DNA from: Sabellastarte sp. h YS-2021
Taxonomy: Eukaryota; Annelida; Polychaeta; Sabellida; Sabellidae
NCBI GenBank assembly: GCA_964017235.1
Contig: OZ024940.1
Location: 4,712,001 to 4,776,000, forward strand
Length of the DNA: 64,000 bases
Reading direction: 5' to 3'
Each line of letters starts with the position of its first letter. Position 1 is the first letter of the stretch. The translations under genes and the position numbers were made by a program. The notes under the pieces are model-generated. The model made no database searches and had not been told where the DNA came from. It saw only the letters and a list, made by a program, of their open reading frames with translations. Shown here piece after piece: positions 28,701 through 37,700 of this stretch.

Positions 28701-31700
28701 AAAAATTGGCCATCTGCAATACTTTCAGAGGTAATTCGCATTTACTCTTTTTGAGTAGGTGAGCAATTAGCTATGGGTCTGAAACTTCACCAAGTGAAAG
28801 CTCTTTGGGATAGCTGCTCTGCAGAGATACCCTGAAGATAAAAAATTTCGTCGAAATCGCTCTATGTAGCACGGTTTTCGAAATATAAGCATTTTTGTGT
28901 TTTGCAATTTTTACGCAAAAATTCGAAAATTCAAAATGGCCGCCATTTTTGGCAAGATAAAATTTTTTTGAAAATTGGCATGGCTACTCTGCAGAGATAC
29001 CCTGTGGGTCAAAAATTTCGTCGAAATCGCTCTATCTAGCACGGTTTTCGAGATATAAGCATTTTTGTGTTTTGCAATTTTGCGAAAAATTTGAAAATTC
29101 AAAATGGCCGCCATTTTTTGCGAGAAATTTTTTGTTTGAAAATTGGCATGGCTACTCTGCAGAGATACCCTGCGGGTCAAAAATTTCGTCGAAATCGCTC
29201 TATCTAGCAGGGTTTTTGAGATATAAGCATTTTTATGTTTTGCAATTTTTGCGAAAAATTCGAAAATTCAAAATGGCCGCCATTTTTGGCGAGATAAAAT
29301 TTTTCTCAAAATTGGGATAACTACTCTGCAGAGATACCCTGAGGGTCAAAAATTTCGTCGAAATCGCTCTATCTAGCACGGTTTTCGAGATATAAGCATT
29401 TTTGTGTTTTGCAATTTTTGCGAAAATTTCGAAAATTCAAAATGGCCGCCATTTTTGGCGAGACAAAAATATTTTGAAAATTGGGAAAAGTACTCCGCAG
29501 AGATATCCTGCGGGTCAAAAATTTTGTCGAAATTGCTCTATCTAGCACGGTTTTTGAGATATAAGCATTTTTGTGTTTTGCAATTTTTGCGAAAATTTCG
29601 AAAATTCAAAATGGCCGCCATTTTGGGCGAGACAAAAATTTTTTGAAAATTGGGAAAACTACTCCGCAGAGACACCCTGCGGGTCAAAAATTTCGTCGAA
29701 ATCGCTCTATCTAGCACGGTTTTCGAGATATAAGCATTTTTGTGTTTTCCTTATTTGGAAAATTCGTAATGATTAATTAATCATTAATTACTCGGCCATT
29801 TCTTGACCAATCAATGTCAAAATCTAATGATTTCCAGATTTTAATAGAATGAATGTATTTGCCAAGTTTCAGGTGAATTGATAAAATTCCTTTCAAGTTA
29901 TCATCCGGACAAGCTTCCCCATCGAAAAAAGACATTTTTGGTCATGTGACCTCTCTGATTGGTTGAAATGTCACTGCAGCATATTCAAAAAAATTCCCCA
30001 GGGCTACTGCCTAAACCTGCCAAATTTGAAAAGAATCCGCCTAACGGTTACAGAGTTATAAGGAAAACAAAATGCGGAGCCGGCGGAGCCGGCGGAGCCG
30101 GCGGAGCCAGAAGCTCTCCCATACACAAACAAGCGTCCCTTGTGGGACGCTTAAAAAGACTGTTTTACAACATCAGAATCAGGATAGCTATAATTAGATT
30201 ATTTGTTAGAATGTTTTATTCTGTGGCTTTGTTTTGGGTGTGTCCAATTTACAGATGTAAAGTCTGCATTATGGATTCAAAAACTAGGTCTGTAAAACTC
30301 CTGAACAAGATTAATGCTGGTTTTTCTATTCAATTTAGCCCGGGGACTCATTCTTTTAACAGGACAACTTGTGCAGATATGAAATACAGGGGCCATGGTG
30401 GTGCAGTGGTAACACACTCGCCTCCCACCTCTAAGGCCGGCAGTTCAAACCCTGGACTTTATGTGGGAAAGTTGGTAGTTGCTTACCAATGTTCGGTGGT
30501 TTACAGTTGAGAACCTTGACCAACTGTATGTACTGGTTTCCTCTGCCCACAAAACTAGTAAACTACCAGCCCTCATATGACCTGTACAGTGTTGAAAGCA
30601 GCATAAAACCCCAAGTAAAAAAGATATTAAATACAATTCCAATCTCAGTATCAAACCCTGCTTTTAGCTTTGCAAAGTGATCGATATTAAAATATCATTT
30701 TACACTCTAAAAGTGATCTGAATGCTTGGTATTTGAACATATTTTTAAAATTCTTTGAAGACTGAAAATTCAGACAACCCAGAAGCTGATTAATTCTTGT
30801 TTGTATGTTTTATTTGATCCAGGAACAAATATTTTTAACATAGGAATAGATCTCCTAAAGTTTCTAAAATATAACTCATGTATGTATCAGTTGATTGTTC
30901 CTGCTGTATAACACTCGCTGCTTCATATATTTTGTCTGTAATGCTATGTTCTGGTTTTTTTTTTGCAATTTTAATTTTTTTTAACAAGTCAACATATGTA
31001 GAAGTGACATTTCAGTCTTGTGACTTGAAATAAAACTTCTGACTTGCATACAGCATGTATACTCTGTTCACAGTGTTTCATTCTGGCCTTAACAGGTAGT
31101 GGTGTCACACTTATGCTGTAGGACAAAGTTTGCATAGGCCTAAAAAAGTAATGGTGAGACACTTAAGCTTTAGGACAAAGTTTGAACAGGTTCTAACAAT
31201 CCATGATGAGACATTAAAGCTATAGGACAAGTGTGGACAGGTTCTAACAAGCCATGGTCAGACATTAAAGCTGTAGGACAAGTATGGACAGGCCATAACA
31301 AGCCATGATGAGACACTTTAGCTATAGGACAAGTGTGGACAGGTTCTAACAAGCCATGATGAGACACTTTAGCTATAGGACAAGTGTGGACAGGCCCTAA
31401 CAAGCCATGATGAGATACTTTAGCTATAGGACAAGTGTGGACAGGCCCTAACAAGCCATGATGAGACACTTTAGCTATAGGACAAAGTTTGAATATGGGC
31501 CCTAACAAGCCATGATGAGACACTTTAGCTATAGGACAAGTGTGGACAGGCCCTAACAAGCCATGATGAGACACTTTAGCTATAGGACAAAGTTTGAATA
31601 TGGGCCCTAACAAGCCATGAGACATTTAAGTTTTAACCTATAGTACAAATGTGGATGGGCCCTAGCAAGCCATGATGAGACATTTAAGCTATAGGATAAA

Positions 31701-34700
31701 CTCTGAATGGGCCTTAACTAGCTATGATGAGACACTTAGCAATATGATCAGTGTAAACAGCCCCCAACTAGCAGTGTTTAAAGACACCTATACTATTGAG
31801 TAAGGTATGAACAGGCACAAGCAAACAATGGTGAGGCACTTATTGTAGTAAAAGTGTGAACAGTCCCTGAGAAGCGGTGGCGAGACATTGAATCTGTGAG
31901 TTATATGTTTATTGACGAACCCATTAAAGAGAGAGGAATAAAACTGCTGCAAGCAGGGCTCAGTGGCAACATCTTGGGTACATTTTTTTAAACATGCAGA
32001 ATTAGCGCACTGAGTTCCCCTTTATGGGGAAGATATTGTGCTTACAAAGCAGTAGATTAGATTAGAATTAAGTATGGAGTAGATGATGCAGCCTTAAAAA
32101 ATCTAATTTACTCTAATTATACTTTTACAGCCACTTCATCTCTGTACTATCACCCTGTACACTGTACAAGCAGAATCGATGCTCCAAATTGATAAAGCCA
32201 ATCGACATGCATGGATCAGTAGGGATGGGTTGGTATTAAAATATGTAGATTGGGACGCCACTAGGGTTCTTCCAAATGTACATTTATTGAGCTGAGACGT
32301 ACATATATTTTGAAAATCTAACAAAAGTATGTACTTTATCGTGTACTCCTACAAAGTAACATTCAAATGTTTGTCTTGATTATATTGACAGGTTAAACTT
32401 TTTCTGAAAGGCCTGAAACTGATGGAAGACATTTTTCCCAAAATATTCTTGCTTGCCAATTGAGAATCCTATCCACTGAAAAGTACAGTTAATGTGAAGC
32501 CTCAGAAAAGAAGCATGACTCATACATAACAACCCTGGTTTTTCATTTACGACCAGTTTGTGTCATATGTCTAGCAAAATTTTTTTCAGTCACATGCATA
32601 CTTACGTCTTAAGTACCCATATAATGAACCCATAAGGAAAAAACTAAAAACCCTACAGCTCATGTAAATATCAAGTGTATTGTACAGACATGCAGAGTTT
32701 CTAACAGTGTGTAGGCTCAAAATGTCAATGTCTCGTCTGTTCAAAGCAGTTTAAGCTGCATTCCCATACTGCTGATCCCTACTGCCGGATTTCTGATCCC
32801 GGTGTTTCCCCACAGCAGTTTATAAAATGGTACATGGATAATAGAAGTTGGTAAAAGCTGCAGAAAATGATGTCATTTGAGGTCAACTGACAGTTTTATG
32901 AAAATATTTTCAAAGCTGCTTGATATCAAACAAAGAACGATTACTTTGCTGCTTATTTGTACTCTTGATACTTCAAAGCTCTATACTTTAAAGGGTACTA
33001 TACAAATTTTGTGCTATATAAATGTTTCTATTATTATAAATTTATTATCACTGACGTCATCGTCACAACCCCACTGAATGGGATTAACTGCTACACTGAG
33101 AAACTTTCAAAGTCTGAAGTTTATATACCAACAACTCACAATGTCTCCCAGGTCGATCTTCTCAAACTTGAAGGGTGTGAGGCTTTTTGGCAGAGAGTTT
33201 TGGACCTGTGGCTCTACAGATTTCCTGAGCAGGTCCTGTGTGTAGTCACCAATATACGGCCACATCTGCTTGATGATCTTATTCAGCCACTCCGCCTTCT
33301 CTATGTCAGGGAAGTACACCTGAAAGAATTGAAAATACACCTTAGTCAACCAATCAGTCTTCTCTATGTCAGGGAAGTACATCTGAATGAATTCAAAATG
33401 CACCTTAGTCAACCAATTAGTCTTCTCTATGTCAAGGAAGTACATCTGAATGAATTCAAAATATACCCGAGGGAAAAAAGTAGGTGGAAATGCCAAAAAA
33501 TAACCAGAGGCCAAACAGTGTGGCAGGAGGCTGGAGAAACACTGCTGTCATGAATCCAGATTATCACCTTGGGTGTTGCAAGGCGGGAAATAGAAAGTTG
33601 GCCTCCTAGAAAAATTGGCTTGGAAAACTGGCCTCCAAAAACAAAAAAAGCAAATTGGTTTACCCTCAAATTTGTTGGGATTGAAAATTGGCCTGACTGA
33701 AGTTTACTTTTAACGATCATAAATAATACTTTAGGCATAAATTAAGACTAAATAAAAAAGCTAAAAGCAGGAACAAATTTGTTTGCGTATAACTTGTATA
33801 CATTGAATGTTTCTGGAAAAGTCATGTTTATATTTTTTAACCTAAAAATCTTTTTTCACACTCAGTAACATCCAAAGACCAATGGTAAAGCATGACAATT
33901 AAAGCTTCCTGATAAACATTTGTGCTGCAGAGAATTGGGGTTCAAAACATGTGTGGAGCTTTGTGTGGGTTGTGCTCAATCAATGCTCTGTAGACTGGGC
34001 ATCACCAGCAAGCCAACATAGCCACAGGTGTACATGGTATTGTTGGGTTTCACTGGTAATTGTTCCAGTTTTATTATACAATGTGACTACTCATGTCTTT
34101 TCCAGGACTATATACCATTGACCGATTACCATTGTTGTAGACAGTTTTTGTTGTAACAAATATTCACAACAGCAAAAAAAATAAATAAATAAATAAATAA
34201 ATACATAGAAATTGCTGCAGAGAACTAGGGTTCAATAGATTTGTGGTCACTATTGTAATAAATCAGTGACTTATTTTAAAGTAAACTTTTGCAATAGATG
34301 TTATCTGACAGGTGTTTATAACTTCCTTTATTGTATACATTACACAGAAAATGTATTATTTTAACCAATAAATATCAATGAATGATATGGCTTTCTGTGA
34401 GTCGATTTTTAATGATTTTACACCATTGAGCATAGATACTGGTCATGTAAAAAGCTTTCAGACTTTTTGCAAATTCATAATTCTGCCATTCAAAGGTTAC
34501 TTTTTAACAAAGCAACCACTGGCTACTTATGCATAACAGGGATTAGGACCTTGCATATGTGGGGGGCAGTACAACTATTTACCTAAGAGGGAGTTTTATG
34601 CCACCTTTCAGACTGCAATGTGTGGCATATTTAATAATCCAAGTTCATGACACACACGGTACTTGGTTAAGTAATACTTAAACCAAGTCAATTTCAGAAA

Positions 34701-37700
34701 ACAATCAAACAAGAATCAACTCAGTACTCCCATGCTAAATATACCCTTACTGGCTCTGTTGCTGATATTATATATTTGGCACAAACATATTTACCAAAAT
34801 CGATTTTTTTTCTTCTAAATCTTCCTTCTTTAAGTACTTTCAACCCTCCACCCTGTCACTTCAAAAGGCCATTGTTATATCATTTGTTTTATGCTGGATG
34901 AACAAGTCATGCTATTGCTTTTAAGGATGACCAAAAGGGGATGATAAAATGTGATCCCAAAAGAGGATGACAAAATGTGATACCAAAAGAGGATGACAAA
35001 ATGTGATACCAAAAGAGGATGACAAAATGTGATACCAAAAGAGGATGACAAAATGTGATACCAAAAGAGGATGACCATCAGTGAAGTTTTTGTTGGAAAA
35101 GTCAGCGGTTAAAGAACAAAAGTAAAGAAAAAAGTAAATGTTATTAGTATCGTTATCTGTCAAACTCAGACCGCTTATATCTGAAAGCAGTTTTACAATT
35201 CTTCTGTTTCTGACTTATTTTTTGGAAGTTCCACAAATGTGTGAAATGGCCTTAAGAAATTTGAAATTCACTACTTCAATAATCCGCTATAATTAATTTA
35301 CTTGGATTTATAAGTATCTTCTTATGAAAATTAATATTTCTCTGGCAGTATCATTTAGAGTAAGAAATCTAAAATTCGCCACATATCTGAAATTCGTCAC
35401 ATGTCAAAATACTAATAAAATAACTGAATTGTGGTGAGATTTGTTGACTGTATAGTAAATTAAGGCTTTTTGAACTGAAAAATACCAATTTTTAGACAAA
35501 GACATCATTTTCTTCATAAAACTAACTAAGATTTTAGAGGTGGCGAATTTTAGATTCCTGGCGAATTTTAGATTTCTTACTCTATGTATTTGCAGATTTT
35601 TAATTGACTTAGCCTCTTCCACCTATGTTTTAATGGGTTATCAAAGTGATAAATTTCATATGTTGTAGTGAAATCAACATGTCTTAGTTCATTTCCTTTT
35701 CCTTCTGTTTCAATAAAATTACTATACATTCCAAAGACTGCAACATGGCAGATAGCGGCACTTGATAATAGAAGTGTGCACACACAGGCCTGTGATAAAG
35801 TCTGCATATAAAAGCCAGACTGATAACACTAGTAGCAGCAATAGAGAACCTAGCCTCAACAAACTGTATTATAACCAAAACCAACACAAAGGAAGCCCCT
35901 GTTTCCACAGCATCAAGCCCTGATGCTGCTTTATCTGTTTCCCAGTACCCTTGTCTCTAGCAAGTACTTTTTCAGTGTTGCCGATATATACAGAGTTCCC
36001 AGAACTCCATTCTTTTGTGAAAAAGTTGACCAAAAAAAACGCAATTGTGAGTCCCTGTCATGTAACATTTATGGATTATTCATCCGAGACACAAAACCTG
36101 CTTCCACTATAAGCAGTCGCCATACTCATTTTTGCTTGCGATGTTAAACCACATTGAATTCAAGATACTCCGAACCTTTAATTGCTGTCCCTTTAACAGC
36201 TCAAACAGAAAATTGATCTTTGATACCTTCGGTATAGAAACAATACCCCCTCCCCCGGGGGAGTATATCAAAACTGACCCTGCCTGGGTGGGGGAGGATT
36301 TGCTTGTTGGGCGCCAGTGTCATTTGTTTCAATCAGTTCCCCTTGCTTACAAGGGATTAAGGTGGATATAGACACACAAGTATTAGGTTAAGCAATTGCT
36401 ACAAAGGCCAACGAGTCAAGTGTTAACAGTACCAGTACACTCAACTCTTTGTCACTGCAGATTGAGAGGGTTCACACTACCATGGGGTTAGAACCAATCC
36501 ACCTCTTGAGCTGGGTTGGGATTTATCCATGTCAACCTCAACTGAGAATGTTCACGCCTAATTCCCTATCCATGTTAACCTGAGCTGAATCACTAGGTTG
36601 AATGCCTGGATAGTCAGAATTGAGGAAACATAACCAAAGTAGTCTATCTAGTGGTACAGGAAAAACCTGTCTGAAGACCATAATATGCAATAGCTACTAC
36701 TTATGTAAGCCTAAGTTCCAGCTACTTAATATTCTATTGCATGAAAGCAAATAGACACAACACTGAATATCAAACACTAAGCAATCAATTCAAGGTACTT
36801 CTTGTATAAATAATGCAAAAAAGGGTTACTGTCTGGTCAACAAGCAAAGTTTTACAAATTACAATTCAGGTTTTGTTTTGTCCAAATTCAATTTGGAGTT
36901 TTGTTAAGATAATAGCCTTCTCTTGGCTAACTGTCTGAAACAAACTTCCCAGTTTGTAGGTACAAAATAACTGCTTTAATTCAATATTCTCAATGATACT
37001 GCAATAATAAAGACCCAGTAGTTTTTCGAGTGTAAATTTGAATACTAAAACTCTGCATATGTGTGTACTTCGAATATTAGGAAATATGCTCCAAAAAGTT
37101 GCAAAAACTGCTCAATTTATTGGGTGTACTGTATTTCATGTTATGTTAATACTAGAATTCTGTACACATGTCTATTTTAGAACATTCACAAAGCATTAAT
37201 AGAATTTAATCATTTTATTATTGATGGAATCTCTGCTGAATCACACCTGGCACCCCATCAACAAACCCAGATGTTTTACAATTAAGCAGCAATTAAAACT
37301 ATAGATTTTTCACACATTAATGTTGAATACAAATATGAAATAGAAAATAATATCAAACAGAAATCTTGATTCCTGCTGTATCTTTTACTTCCAAAAAAAA
37401 AGGGGGGGGGTGTCCATATGTTTTCAAAATTGTTCTGACGAGTCTATACAATTCTACATTTGGCATATCTTAAAGAATCTAGTACAACTCAAATAAGGTT
37501 ACACTGTATCAGGGCCCACCATTTTAAATCATAAATATAGTACATTTAATGTACACAAAATTTGGTTTAAAAAATCTAGAAATTGAAAAAGAGTACAAAA
37601 GGTATTACAATGGCAACATTTGTTGCCAGGTTTTGGCAAAAATCTTATAAGTAATAAAAAAAGTTATAAGTAAATAAAGTAATAAAAAAAAACAACAAAA

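Larger units (their letters stand above)
25814..30152. mobile_element. Element 2: hairpin-ended element with nested arrays
   Basis: The left end aaagcgtccc (25814-25823) is the inverse of gggacgctt (30144-30152). The right end is a hairpin AAGCGTCCC-TTGT-GGGACGCTT (30131-30152), preceded by a gccggcgga microsatellite (30073-30106). The interior order is: two units of the 169-bp family, about nineteen 133-bp units, about six 169-bp-family units, then a unique 3' segment. There is no coding sequence. Confidence 0.7.

Noticed and set aside
1965-29755. CRISPR-like arrays of regularly spaced repeats
   Set aside because: Units are contiguous tandem repeats without unique spacers, and the genome is eukaryotic.
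31170-31625. A 151-codon open frame of 17-residue repeats
   Set aside because: The 51-bp minisatellite period is a multiple of three, which keeps any stop-free frame open; no gene context.
36235-36270. A fifth hairpin-ended element
   Set aside because: A palindrome is present but no matching inverted end or internal array was found.
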